From Shinisaurus crocodilurus (taxonomy: Eukaryota > Chordata > Lepidosauria > Squamata > Shinisauridae): DNA of 64,000 nucleotides. The position numbers and the translations under genes were made by a program. Position 1 is the stretch's first letter. Each line of letters opens with the position of its first letter. The stretch lies in assembly GCA_021292165.1 (NCBI GenBank), contig CM037877.1:297864726-297928725 (forward strand), given 5' to 3'. Below are positions 1 to 12,700 of the stretch, in pieces. The notes under the pieces were generated by a model. It was not told the origin of the DNA and searched no databases. It was given only the letters and a program-made list of their open reading frames with translations.

Positions 1-359
1 TCAAGCAAGCAGGAAGGGTCCTCCTTTTGAAATCGCAGCGTGGTCCGGTGCCGACCGAGCTGGCAAGCCTGTGCCTGGACCAGAATGCATGTTTGGGCTC
101 ACATGACGGGGATGCTTCTCCAAGCCAAACAAAAAATAATAATAAGGAACCCCCTGCACATAGAAACATAGCATCTCAGGAAGTAGGCTAAGCTGGAAAC
201 GTACCGATATGCAAGATTTCTTATTGCAGGGAATTTGTTTTATATGAAGGAGAATTCAGTCATGTGAGCCCCAGGCCTGCAGCCTGAAATGGTACAGCCC
301 AGACACAGGTTCACACACCTCTGTGAAGAACTACTAGCTTTGTAAGTGTAGTGGGAAAA

Positions 360-1110
360 GCCGGAAGACCACTGTGATCTCAAGGAGACAGTGGCGTATA
401 TGACCATTGTTGTACCTGTGTCTGGGTCTCTGTTGTATGAACATACCTGCTCTTTGTGTCCTGGGTAGGCCTGAAGTCACTATTGATCACATTTAGCATG
501 CAATACCAGTGAGCTCATAATGTTTAGTGTGTTATGAGAAGATTCCCAATTAGAGTCTGTCCTTGGACAGGTTTACACTTGGCAAGGAGGTTAGCTGATG
601 ACTAGAAGCACTTCAGTCATCCGTGGGCCAGACTCCCACGGTGGAAGATGGGGAGGAACTTGGTTATCAGCTGGCCAGATTTCAAGGACCTTATCCACCA
701 GAAGGGTGAAGAGGACCTGGGAACTGAGTGACTCCAGATGGTTTCATGGTCAACTTGAAAGGATTGCTTATAGTTCGATAGTCTGGGAAACTGGTATGGA
801 AGAGTCTATTGAGACAAAACACCGCAATCTTGCCCCGTTTACTGGGACCAGGTGTGATTATCAGAGAGAACTTATATAAGAGTAGGGAATCCTTAGGAGG
901 GGTGAACCTCGACACAGACCTAGCTGCGCAGAAGGTGCTGTGTGCCGGCCGAGGAGTCCGTCCGTCGTCGTTTCTTTGAGGGGTCCCCGACAACAGAAGG
1001 GACGTAAGCGTCATCCTCCGCACTTGCCTTGGTTTCTGTAATCTCTTTTCTGTAGTTTGCTAATTAAGCTTTTCTCAACCTTCTCCCATAAGTGTGCTTG
1101 TTGTCTCTAT
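360..1110 (+). mobile_element. Putative solo LTR
   Basis: A non-repetitive, promoter-like stretch has a TATATAAG box at about 872-879. About 240 bp of R-U5-like sequence follows, ending near the pyrimidine-rich TTGTTGTCTC. No protein signal is recognised. The boundaries and LTR nature are inferred from layout alone. Confidence 0.25.
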
Positions 1111-1117
1111 TCATTAT

Positions 1118-1345
1118 TTTTTATTTATTATATTTATACCCCACCTTTTTTCCTGCAAGGAACCCAAGGCAGCTTACATTGTCCTCCTCCTCCTCCTCCT
1201 CTCCATTTTATCCTCACAACAACCCTGTGAGGTAGGTTAGGCTAAGAGTCAGTGACTGGCCCAAAGTCACCCAGTGAGTTTCATGGCCGAGCGGGGACTA
1301 GAACCCGGATCTCCCGAGTCCCAGTCCACTACGCCACACTGATCT
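1118..1345 (-). mobile_element. tRNA-derived SINE (Sauria/Squam type), minus strand
   Basis: Read on the minus strand it has the tRNA-like head (GTGGCGTAGTGG, then B-box-like GGTTCTAGTCC). The conserved CACTGGGTGACTTTGGGCCA and CTAACCTACCTCACAGGG core follows, with a GAGGAGG run and an (AAATAA)n tail. Related copies lie at 11765, 20892, 35611, 47649 and 52712. Confidence 0.85.
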
Positions 1346-2625
1346 AGAACCTAAAAAGAACCGCTGCCTTTGGCAAAGCAGTAAGTACACCCAAATCACC
1401 CCTCGCAGGGACTAGCAAAAAGCTCCATGTTGGATCCAGACTTGACCACACTTAAGAGTACACCCATTGAAATCGGTTAGTTACGGTAAATTAAGTCCGT
1501 CCCATTGATTTCAACGGGTCTGCTCGAAGCATGGCCAAGTCTCTATCCAACCTTTTCTCTTCTCTTCATTATATATATATATATATATATACATTTCTCC
1601 CATGCTTACGAATGAGGTTTCAGATTTAGTAGTAGATGGAGGAGACCCTGCTGGTATATCCAAGCAACAATCAAAATAAAAGATTAGCTGCCGCCCAAAA
1701 AAACAGCCGTGCCAGGCCTGAGCACCTAATGATGCATAAGCACAAAACAGAGAATGGAGAGGAGAGCAGGAAAGAGGGACCCCCACAGGGGCTGAGAGCC
1801 CCTGCGTTGCAAATGGAAGGTCCCGGGTTCAGCCCGTGGAAGCATCTCTAGCTAAAAGGGACTGGGTAGCAGACACCGGTGGCTTAGTGTACTGTGTGAG
1901 AAATCTTTTTGTCTGAGACCCTGCAGAGCTGCTCACGGTGAGAAGCGACCAGCTATCGTCCAGGTGTGTTGGACTACAACTCTCATCATCCCCAGCCAGC
2001 AGGGCCCATTGGTGGAGGCTAGAATCGGCAACAGAGGACCAGATGGGCAAACAACTTGGCCTGGTACAAGGCAAAATGTCCTAGAAGAGGGGCGAAGGGA
2101 TGGGGGGGGGGGCTCCCGCAGAAGCTCGTTGTTGCCAAATCGCCACCTCTGGGGCTCCATGGGGATGGGCAGAAAAGCCCCTGCACCTACTGGCTGGCTG
2201 GAAGCCAGCAACAACATTGCAGATTAGAGGCACATCTGGCAAAGCAAAGTCCCCGAAAGAGAGAGAATCACACGCCACAACTGCCCAGTCCTTCTGCTTG
2301 GCCTTTCTGAGTTATTTTACCCACAATAGGAGACTGTCGACCTATCTATGGAGACTACTTCTATCTACGGCTATCGCAGGTTAGAATTTTCCCACCCATG
2401 AGCATCAAAAGGGAGGGAGGAAGGACTCATCTCTTGCTCCCTTGAATGTACGAATGCTTGTGAGTGGAGGGGTAACTGTCAGAAAAAATGAATTACGGTC
2501 TTGAGAGGCGGAAGAAGTCTTTGTAGGTTTCGGCGAACCCTAACACATGACGAAATTCTACTCCCGTCTTACATCTGTCTGAAAATCTCCATGGGAAATA
2601 AATATAGTAGCACTTTCATAACCCA

Positions 2626-2658
<33 letters not shown>

Positions 2659-2950
2659 TTACTCCATTTTAACTAATCCACAAGAATTATCAGCCTCTGG
2701 ATCCGTCCCTGCAAACAGTAGTTACGGGGACTGGAAACCCAATCCCACACCCCATTAGAAGGTGTGCACCCTAACTAACGGCACATCATAAGAGGTTACT
2801 TTGGAAGTAGCGCATTAAGGAGCTCATCAGATACGCGCCTCGCCGCTGCACCGGGAAGAAGGCCTAACATTTCAGCAAAGAGCCACCCGTCGCCTTGCGG
2901 AAAAGAAATTCTCGGCCTCCCAGCAGATAAAAACCACACCGCTGCTTCTG
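1346..2950. other. No gene recognised; repeats
   Basis: This holds (TA)n at 1569-1592, a diverged fold-back fragment at about 1955-2035 (GTGTGTTGGACTACAACTC) and (CA)n at 2629-2656. Short open frames here overlap on both strands and show no family signature. Confidence 0.5.
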
Positions 2951-3088
2951 AGCCCCATAACTCATCTAAGTCTCTCTAAGCCCAGCCTTCCCCAACCCGG
3001 CACCCTTTGGGGACGATGGGCATTGCAGTCCAACGCGGCCGGAGGGCGCCGGGTTGGGGGAGGCTGGGCTTGTCCTCCTGTCATGCGT

Positions 3089-3121
<33 letters not shown>
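3089..3121. repeat. (AC)n microsatellite
   Basis: A pure AC run inside a GC-rich fold-back fragment (2960-3070) and spacer. Confidence 0.95.
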
Positions 3122-3123
<2 letters not shown>

Positions 3124-3354
3124 CCCGGCGCATGGATACCAGGCCCAGGAGCTGAGAAGGCCCTGCTGGGGAGTGAGGAAAGTGTGATATTGAGAAGGGC
3201 AGAGGAACAAGCCGAGGCAAGGCCGGTAGCTAGCGACAGGGAAGAGCGAGGACAAACAGGCAAATCCTCTTGTAGAGGGGAGGTGATGGCTGCAGCCGCC
3301 CCCCCCAGTCTTTGGTCTCTGCCACACACATTTCCCTTATTTTGGGACCAGGTT

Positions 3355-3705
3355 TCAGAGGGGCTTCCGGCAAGATACCTTCAGCGGCCCTTTCTTCAGC
3401 GAGCCCACCTTCTCGGCGCCACGGTCACCAGCGGCCCTTGCTCCTCCTCCTCCTCGTGGCCGCCACCATTTGCTCGACAGGCAGAGAGCCGGAGAGTAAG
3501 CCGGCCGCGGCATCTCCCGCTCCTCCTCCCCGCCACCCCCGTGGTCTGGGCCGGAGCGAGAGGCGGGCGGACAAGCAGGTCGCAACGGGGAAAGAGGAGG
3601 AGCAAGAAGTCCAGGGGGCTCCGGTCGCAGGGGGGGGGGGCCTGCCAGGGTGTGGGCCCTCGGCAGGTGTCCGAACATGCCCACCCTCGGCACCAGCCCT
3701 GTTTG
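3355..3705 (+). mobile_element. GC-rich hAT-like non-autonomous element, copy 1
   Basis: It shares long stretches with 34275-35097, 43640-43955 and 46130-46428: GGCAGAGAGCC, GTGGTCTGGGCC, CCCTCGGCAGGTG and an end like GGCACCAGCCCTG. The ends resemble the CAGGGCCGGTGC inverted terminus of the 39647 element, so a hAT relative is likely. Open frames inside are compositional. Confidence 0.5.
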
Positions 3706-3721
3706 GGTCCCCATGCTGGGT

Positions 3722-4592
3722 GGAACAGCTAATACTCTGGAAGACAGAAACAAAATTCAAAGTGACCTCGATAGGCTGGAGCGCTGGGCCGAAAACAACA
3801 GAATGAAATTTAACAGGGATAAATGCCAAGTGCTGCACCTAGGGAGAGGAAACCAAATGCAGAGTTACAGAATGGGGGACACTTGGCTCAACAATACTAC
3901 AAGTGAGAAGGATCTTGGAATTGTGGTAGATCACAAACTGAATATGAGCCAGCAATGCGACGTGGCTGCAAAGAAGGCAAATGCAATTTTGGGCTGTATT
4001 AATAGAAGTATAGCTTCCAAATCGCGGGAAGTGATAATTCCCCTTTACTCGGCACTGGTTAGGCCTCATCTTGAGTACTTGCGTCCAGTTCTGGGCACCT
4101 CACTTTAACAAGGACATAGACAAACTGGAGAGGGTTCAGAGGAGGGCAACAAGGATGATAAAGGGACTGGAAACAAGGCCCTATGAGGAGAGACTGAAAG
4201 AAACTGGGCATGTTTAGCCTTCAGAAGAGGAGACTGAGGGGAGATATGATCGCACTCTTCCAGTATTTGAAGGGATGTCACACAGAGGAGGGCAAAGATC
4301 TCTTCTCGGTCATCCCAGTTTGCAGGACACGGAATAATGGGCTCAAGTTACAGGAACCTAGATTCCACCTAAACATCAGGAAAAATTTCCTGACTGTCCA
4401 GAGCAATAGACAATGGAATCAAACTACCTAGGGAGGTGGTGGGCTCTCCCAGTCTGGAGGCATTCAAGGTGCGGCTGGACGGCCATCTGTCAGGGATGCT
4501 TTGACCTGGATTCCTGCATTGAGCAGGGGGTTGGACTCGATGGCCTTGTAGGCCCCTTCCAACTCTACTTTTCTATGATTCTATGGCGGAGT
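3722..4592 (+). mobile_element. CR1 LINE, 3' part
   Basis: It encodes the C-terminal part of a CR1 reverse transcriptase (LDRLERWAENNRMKFNRDKC, SEKDLGIVVDHKLN, LEYLRPV) with a frame break near 4090. The CR1 3' UTR follows (GGGGTTGGACTCGATGGCC), ending in the ATTCTATG octamer. It is 5' truncated. Confidence 0.9.
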
Positions 4593-5960
4593 TTACTTAC
4601 AATAAGATGGCACCGGGATTCCACTCTCCTGCCCACCCCCCCAAGCCCCTTCCTCTACCCCACACAGGAGGCAAAGCCGCATCTCCCAGTGTAGGGCAAC
4701 ACAAGCCCAAAAGAAAAATGAGCGTCAAGAGAGGACCGGGCGGCGCATGTTCACATGTCAAGGACGCACAATGGTTTGCGTAAGCACAGCACGGCGCATG
4801 TTTCAAGCACATGAAGGGCACAGGGGGTGGGGTGGGGGGGGAGACCCGAGTTCAAACGCCTTTCCGGCTCTGAAGGACGGTTCTGGTCACTTTCTCTTAG
4901 CCCGAGCTACCTCACAGAGTTAGGAGGGTAAAAAGCAGGGAGGAACGAACCCTGAGCGACTTGGAAAGGTGGGGCGTGGGGAGGGGGGGGGAACAGATAA
5001 AAATGTAAGATAGTTTCTGAAACAGTAGGTTACCAGGCTGGAACCCCTGTCCAGCTAAAGCCTAAAAAAAGCAAGGAGTGGCTGCAGTTAGTCCACAAAT
5101 GTACTCCATACATGCTCAGAGGCACTATTACAGCTTCCGAGTCAGGCAAGGCTCTGCATGAAGGCTCGACTATCACGTCGAAGAAACAGGCATCGCTTGG
5201 ACACAACACGGAAGCCTTCCCCAACCGGGTGGTCACCAGATGTGTTGGACTGCAACTCCCATCTGGGAATGATGGGAGTTGCAGTCCAACACATCCAGAG
5301 GACGCCCAGGTTGGGGAAAGTTGCATAAGGCCCGATCACACAGCCGTGGCTAGGCTGGACAGAGGCGGCGGTTCTAATCTGTATTTATATTAGACATTTG
5401 TTCTCCTGCTTCGGGCCCGCACAAGAGGAAATATTCCTCTCTACACAGGCGAGCCGCGCACTCGCTCACCAGGGCCCGTTCAGTTTACATGGTTGCCAGG
5501 CAACAGTCTCTCCGTGCAAAAATGCACTTTGGGGCCATTAATAGTAACTATTTATACCACAATGGAGGGATGCCCAGGGCTGAATCCTGCTCGCCCAAAA
5601 TCCTTTTGCTGCCAAGCACCTGAACCCGACTTACGTGCAGGTTAGGACAGAATCCCAGTTAATGTGGGGCGGGCATTTTTACAAGTGGATTAAAAATGAA
5701 ATAAGCATCTCCCACTGTCAAGAAGCGCATGTGCTCCTGTGACTGGCGCACAGCAGAGACGGCCCTCCCTCCTTCCGCCTTTGTGTGGCGCGCATACAGC
5801 TCTTTGGGAGCAATTATGGCTGGAGGCCCACGAATGCATTTCAAGTCGAGCACAACCACTCGCAGGTGGCACAAGATGCGCATGAAGAGTGGCACGCGCA
5901 CAGCTAAAGGTCCACCTGTTCCCGCATGAACTTGCTCACCTCTTAATAAGATCATCATTT
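4593..5960. other. No gene recognised; intergenic
   Basis: It contains a fold-back element at 5212-5325 with arms carrying ATGTGTTGGACTGCAACTCC. No coding signature is seen. Confidence 0.5.
5212..5325. mobile_element. Fold-back hAT element (CAGCCTTCCCCAACC family)
   Basis: Near-perfect inverted arms around TGTGTTGGACTGCAACTCCC. It is the same family as 20743-20864, where an 8-bp target duplication is visible. Confidence 0.65.
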
Positions 5961-5964
5961 GAGG

Positions 5965-6285
5965 ATCCACCCCAGGCCCTCTCACTGCCATCAGGTTAGG
6001 CAGGTGGTGATGAGGGGAGAAGGGCCTTTTCTGTGGTGGTGCCACAGCAGCTTTGGAATGCTCCAGGCTGCATTTCAGGCCCCAGGCTAGGACCTTTTCC
6101 GCTTGCCCGTCCTTTTAACACTGAATAGATTTATGCTGCGACTCAAGGCTTTTTGCAGTATTACTCTGCCATCTTTCCGACTTTTAATTGATTGTCCTTA
6201 ATGTTTCTACTGATTTTTGTTGTTTTAATTGCTGTATACCATGTTGAAATCTTTTGGGAAATGACAGAATAAAAAGAAACTGCAA
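5965..6285 (+). mobile_element. L2-like LINE 3' fragment
   Basis: The sequence GAGAAGGGCCTTTTCTGTGG with a following CTTTGGAATGC and an AT-rich tail resembles the 3' end of L2-type LINEs seen better preserved at 27700-28070. It is diverged. Confidence 0.5.
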
Positions 6286-8520
6286 GTTTTATCTTCCTGG
6301 AAAGGCTCCTAATCAGTTTGAAAATGGGATGCCTGCAGCTTCAGAACTGGACTGCAGTCATTTCCATGAGCACCGGAATCATGCTCCAGGGGACAAAAGG
6401 CGCGGTTAAGGATCGCTTACAGAAATGTCCCGGAGTTGGAAGACCTCAAAGCACCAAACCCTTGCCAGAAGCGGGAATCCTACACAAGCTACCCTTGCTG
6501 AACATGTCGCAACCCAGCCTCGGAGGTAGGCCCATTGTTCGGCCTGGGCTGGGTGATTGGCCAAGAGGACAGGAGAGAGGAATGCTAGACAGCAAGGAGT
6601 CAAGGGGTCACTAAGAAAGGGTGATCCAGGGAGAGGCAGGACTAGCAAGGACTCCATCCTGTTGAGGGCGGAGACATGAATGAACCTTCTCAGCAGAGTC
6701 CATGGGTTTGCCTTATCTATCTTCACATACACACACACACACGTGAGCCCTGACTCACCAATTTATCTCCTATTTCCCATTCAACTAGAAAGCTGAAATT
6801 TGGCATGGTTGTTGCTTATGGGAGCACTAATAAAAACTATGTTGTGAAAACTTTCTTTAAAAAAAACCTTTATGTGGGCGAAAAGGGTTTTTTCGAAATA
6901 CCCAAGAGTACAGAGTAGAAAGTAATCAGTTTTTTAATCCGTTCGAAGAACGTGTCCTGCAGCTAGTCTGCCAAAAAGGCAACGTCGGAAGCCTGAAGGG
7001 GAACTGACAAACGCCATTATAATCATAATAATCCTCACTATAAATCTAAGTTGCGTTCGTGTTTCTGAGGTGTAAGCAAAGCCTGCTGGATGCGATCAGA
7101 GGCTGCTCTAGTCAGTGCCCCGTTTTCCCACAATGGCCAACCAGATACTTTGGGGAAGCCCACAAGCAGGCAATGAGCAAATACAAAAGGGGGAGAGAGG
7201 AGATGGGAAACTGTCGTCCACTCACCACACAGGGAACCCAGGAGTGCTGCCATCTCATTCCACTTCTGCGCCAACCCATTGGCTCCCCTCTCCAAGCCAT
7301 TTTAGAGGATCCAGGAGTTCTGTTTATGGCACAAAATCCCTTCTCTCTCTCTCTCATGCACACACAAACACACCCACACCAATCCACTAGATCAGCCTCC
7401 CCCAAGCTGGCACCCTCCAGATGTGTCGGGACGACAACTCCCATAATCCCCAGTCAGAATGCTGGGACTTGTAGTCCCAACACATCTGGAGGGCATCAGG
7501 TTGGCCCACACCATCTGGTATTTCGATGGCAGTTGAAGGAGAATGCAGAGAGACTTAGATTTCGAGTCTAGATGGCCTAACTATTTTCGGTACTGGCAGT
7601 TAAGTCAACACTGTACTTATTTCAGGCTTTCCAAAAGTTACTAGGGTTTGCCTTTCAAAATAAAATTCCCTGACTATCTTCTTCCTAGGCAAGACTTCTG
7701 GGGTTGCCCAACATGTGCAGAACTTCTTCCTTCTCTCCCTCCACACCCACAACCCCTTTTGCAACAACAGCAGGCAAACTGGGTGAACGAACTCCCCAGA
7801 AATAAAGGGTGGAGGGCAGAAGTGGACCCAAAGGCGGGACCTAGATTGACGAGGGAGACATGTGTGGGAAGAGCCTGCCCTCTTGTGGTGCTAAGTGAGC
7901 CTTACAATGCCCTTCCCATAATGGGTCAGGGAAACCAAAAGACACAGGAAGAAACAATTGTGTGGGCCAAGAATATTCTCCCTTATTCCAGTCCAGATCT
8001 GCAAATTTAAAACATGGGCAGCTCCAAACCTCATCATCACATCTCTGGTGTGACCCCATTCAGTTTCTGCTTCAATTTCCTCGCTCATTCTCAGGATTGA
8101 ATGTAATGTGGGCAAAGATCAGAAGTATCCAATTCCCCAGCCTTCCCGCCTGACAAAGTCTTCTGTAACTTGAAAGCCTGCATCTAAAAGACCATGGAAC
8201 TAATAGTTCAAGTTCTTTGCATTTCTTATTCTGTGGGACCCGTTTTTAATACATTGTTTTACAGCTGATGTTTGTTTGAAACAAGGCTCTTTGTTCTCAG
8301 AAAAATTAAAATACTACCTGTAAGATGGGTTTAAAAAAAAGGCTTAGAATGTTGTTGTTTTTCAAATGTGCATGATATATTTTCCACTGACCTCCAGAAT
8401 GAAGCCAGAGAAATCCTCAGTCAGGATTAAAGCACTTCTGCCCTCTCCTCAACAGCAGATGATGTTTCTGTAATCCTGGCTTGCAATTTGCACCGAAGGA
8501 AAGACTTAGAAAAACACCGC
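6286..8520. other. No gene recognised; region 3' of WRAP53
   Basis: It holds a fold-back element at 7391-7508 and CA and CT runs (6727-6743, 7341-7380). A CTCF-like CCTCTTGTGGTGC lies at about 7872. EFNB3, the mammalian neighbour on this side, is not seen. Confidence 0.5.
7391..7508. mobile_element. Fold-back hAT element (CAGCCTTCCCCAACC family)
   Basis: Palindromic arms with CCAGATGTGTCGGGACGACA and its reverse complement. It is diverged and the ends are approximate. Confidence 0.6.
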
Positions 8521-9556
8521 TACAACATAATAAACTTTTATTAAACATCTACTACAAGATGAGACGATGCATTTTTACAAGTCTGTAAATAGGTACTGAA
8601 GACGAATGTTCAGAAAATCCGCAGCAAAAGCCCTCCCTCTTCCTCCAAGCCAGTAGGCACCATTGCCCACCTGTCAGGCAGGTGAGCAGAAAAAGAAAAA
8701 AACCTCTATTTACATAGCAGAGAAGAAAAAGCCATTTTAAAAACCCTGAAAGAGCAAATTAGCCCCCCACAGTTCAGTAAAAGCACACACACACACACAG
8801 TTCCAGGGCACAGTATTCAGGTCAACGCCGGCCCCTGCCCCAACACACACACACAAACACACACACACACTTGCTCCCAGACAGTTTCCACTTTCTCCAG
8901 CCTAGAGCGTGGCTGCCAAAGAAGCAAGCCAGTAGCCAAGGAGTAGGAGATTTGGGACTATGAAGCGCCATCTCTCCTGGCCAGAAAGGGCAGGGAGCAG
9001 CGACCACATTTGGCCTGTTTCAAGAACGGGGAAGCGTGTCACAGTTGCTAAGAGGGCGGGAGAATGAAACTGCCGACCGTCCCCAGCCAGTAATAGTTTC
9101 CCCCGCAGTGAACAGTCGAGGACTCCCAATCCATACAGGCGCTGCTCCTCTCAGAACACAACAGACCACCACCACCACCACCACCCCATCAAGTCTCTCC
9201 TCCCCACCACCGGCAAGGATGCGCCCATCACAAAATATCCCCACTCTCCTACATGACACATGCTTCCAAGATTCTCAGGCGCCATCATTTCCCAGCAACA
9301 CGCAATTTTCAGTTGCACCTTCACACAAACTCAAGACCCTCTCTTGGGTACAAGCTTCACATGTACACACAAATAGACACGCACCATTCACACATGCAAA
9401 GACGTGGAACACATTGGTATAACCAGTGTTTCTCATGCACGCACGCACACACACACACACTACATGGCAGCCTGAGCAAGATTCCCATTGGGCCCCCTTT
9501 GGCTTCAGAGTCCAGGGAGGGGGCGCAGGCGGAGTTCAGTCTTCCGGGGCGGGTCA
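8521..9556 (-). other. WRAP53: WRAP53 3' untranslated region
   Basis: This stretch follows the WRAP53 stop codon and contains (CCA)n at 9165-9185 and several CA-rich runs. A minus-strand AATAAA lies at 8542-8537, so cleavage is expected near 8515-8525. No other coding signal is seen. Confidence 0.6.
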
Positions 9557-9749
9557 TCATGGGACCGTCTGGGGCAGCTCCGCTCCGGCGGCCCAGGCGC
9601 ACCACCACAGCTGGAGAGAGCCGTCGCCGCCGCGGGCCTGAGGGCGGTGGGGTGGGCCATCCCCTTCCTCCTCGGCCCCACTGTCCCACGGGTCAGGAAA
9701 TTTACGCTGGCCGGAGGCGGTGGCCAGCAAGGGCAAGCTGGGGTGGAGG
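9557..9749 (-). CDS. WRAP53: WRAP53 terminal coding exon
   Basis: The acceptor ttgctcag completes a Ser codon and the exon then reads [15 protein letters not shown]. It continues through an acidic linker to LQLWWC and a short tail ending at the stop at 9559-9557. Confidence 0.92.
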
Positions 9750-12700
9750 CTGAGCAAAGGGGCCAGACAAGGTCAGACAAGGAAGGGGCGGCGGCTCACC
9801 CACCATCCCCGGCACTCGGGTCACTCCGTGGGCAGCCCACCCAGCATCGTCTTCCTCTCTGCTGTATCTCCCCTCCCCTCGTTTATTTTATTGTGAATTT
9901 CACCAAAACAAAACAACATCTAAATAAAACGAAAACTGGAAACAACAACCCCGCCCCTCGCCGCCGGAAATCAACAACTGCTGATAGGTGAGCCTCCCTC
10001 TCCGCTGTGCCACGTCTGCTTCCAGGGGCCGTGGGCAGCGCCAGATCTCATGTTTCCGTGCGCAGCAACATAACAGGGCAGCAAAGAACAAGGCGCCCTC
10101 CAGCACTGGGGGCGGCAGGCAGGCCACACCGGACAGGGCTTTCAGCTGCAGATCTGGAGGAGGAGGAGGGTGGGCCTGTGTGGGCCACAATTTGGGCTGT
10201 GCTGCCCTCCAGCCTTCCCCAGCCTGGCGCCCTCCATGTGTGTCGGATTACGACTCCAAGAACCCCCCAACCAGCATGGGTTTTCTGGGAGGTGTAGTCC
10301 AACACAACCAGAGAGCACCAGATTAGGGTAGGTCTAGGCGATGTGCCTTTCCCCAGACTTCAGGACTGCCAGTGTGAGTGAGTCTTGTCTGTCTATGCTC
10401 TGACTCCTGATGTTCTACAACCCACAGCCTCCACGTCTGAGGGGGCGCACCCCCTCCCCAGGCTTCTAGAGGCCAGCTCCCATCTCAGATTTAAGGGCAG
10501 AACTTCCAGCGGGTCCGCCCCCAACCACTCCCGCAAGAGAAGAGAGCCTCGCTCACACAAAATCAGTACCTGATCCCATTGACACAGTCCTGCAGGGCCT
10601 GGAACTGCGAGATGGGCTGTAGGACGGGGCACGAGCCGCTGCTCGGAGGCTGGGTGGTGTCCCAGACAGTGACAAGCCCCTCCGTGTTCCCGCTCAGCAA
10701 GTAACTCCCACTCCTGCGGAGGAAAACATGAGAAGCCAGGCTGCAAGACTGTCCCGGGGCGGGAAAGTGGGCGGCGTGCACCCGAGGTCTCCAAAGACCC
10801 ACCACCTGTTCCAAACTGTCCCACAGCCCTCAGACTTAACCAAGTTCAATAATAATAATAATAATAAATTTTATTTCTTACCCGCCTCTCCGTCTAGATC
10901 GAGGCGGGGAACAACAAAAATATAAAATACACAATACATACTATTAAAACATCTTAAAACATATTAAAAACATCATAAACAACATCATTAAAACATCATT
11001 AAAATATCGTAAAAACATCTTAAAGGCAACCTAAAATTCCGCCGGATAGGCCTGCCGGAAGAGATCAGTCTTTATGGCTTTTTTAAATTCCAAAAGACTG
11101 GTGAGCTGACGAATCTCCTCCGGCAGGCCATTCCATCATCTGGGAGCAGCAGAAGAAAAGGTCCTCTGGGTAGTACCCGTCAGCCTAGTTTTGGCTGACT
11201 GAAGTAAATTCTTCCCAGAGGACCTGAGTGTGTGGGGTGGATTGTATGGGAGAAGGCGATCCCGTAGGTAGCCTGGACCCAAACCATGTAGGGCTTTAAA
11301 GGTAATAACCAACACTTTATACTTCGCCCGGAAACTGATTGGCAGCCAGTGGAGTGCTTTTAAAACTGGTGTGATGTGAGCACCCCTAGGTGTACCAGTA
11401 ACCAGTCTGGCGGCCATATTTTGCACTAGTTGAAGTTTCCGGACTAGGTACAAAGGTAGCCCTATGTACAGCGCAAAGCACGAGGAGCCTCGGAAAAGGG
11501 ATCCCCCCAGGATGTGGCCCTGCGTTTCCACACAGATTGCTCAGTGCCTTGCCAAGGTCGTTGTATCTGGCCTGCCTTTTCAGGGGAAGGGTTAAAGCTT
11601 TTGCGTAAGAACATTAAGAGCAGCCCTGCTGGATCAGACCAAAGGCCCCTTTAGTCCAGCACCCCTGCTCCCACAACCGGCCAGCCAGAGGCCCCCATAA
11701 GAAGCCCACAAGCAGGACATAAAAAAGGATATTGTAGAATTGGACAAGGTGCAAAAAGAGCCAGTGCCAGTGTGGCGTAGTGGTGAGAGTGTTGGACTGG
11801 GACTCGGGAGATCCGGGTTCAAATCCCCGCTCAGCCATGAAACTCACTGGGTGACTTTGGGCCAGTCACTGACTCTCAGCCTAACCTACCTCACAGGGTT
11901 GTTGTGAGGGTAAAATGGGGAGGAGGAGGAGGAGGAGGAGGAGGATTATGTAAGCCACCTTGGGTTCCTTGCAGGAAAAAAGGCGGGCTATAAATATAAT
12001 AAATAATAAATAAATAAAGGGCAACTAAAATGATCAAGAGGCTGGAGAAACTCCCCTATGAGGAAAGGTTACACCGTTTGCGACTGTTTAGATTAGAAAA
12101 AAAGGAGAGACATGATAGAGGGGTACAGAATTATGCACAGTGTGGAGAAAGTGGACAGGGAGACATTTTTCTCCCTCTCCCATAATTCAAGAACCCAACA
12201 AGATTATCCCATGAAGCTGAGCAGTGGGAGATTGAGGACAGATCAAAGGAAGTCCTCCTTCACTCAGTGCAGAGTTAAAACTATGGAATTCACTGCCACA
12301 AGATCGTAGTGATAACCACCAATTTGGACAGCTTTAAAAGGGGACTGACAAATTCACGGAGGAGGAGAAGGCGATCAATGGCTACTAGTCCTGATTGGCT
12401 ATATGCTACCTCCAGGATCAGAGGCACTATGCCTGTGTACAGCAGTTGCTGGGGAACATGGGCGGGAGGGTGCTGTTGCACTCATGTCCTGCTTCTGGGA
12501 TCCCGTGGGCAGCTGGTTGGCCACTGTGTGAACAGAACACTGGACTAGTTGGACCCTGGGCCTGATCCGGCCTGGCCCCTCTTAACATTCTTATGACGTG
12601 AGTGCAGCGGCACCCTCCTGGCCCACGGTCCCCAGCAAGTGGTGTATGTAGGCAGACTGCCCCTGACCCTGGAGGTAGCACAGAGCCGCCAGGATACAGC

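Noticed and set aside
598..879. 93-codon plus-strand frame
   Set aside because: It lies in the LTR-like stretch upstream of its TATA box; no retroviral or host protein motif is seen.
1120..1345. Possible tRNA gene from A/B-box-like sequence
   Set aside because: There is no cloverleaf; it is the head of a SINE found six times in the window.
3007..3732. 241-codon plus-strand open frame
   Set aside because: It spans a CA microsatellite and a GC-rich repeat present at 34275, 43640 and 46130, so the reading is compositional.
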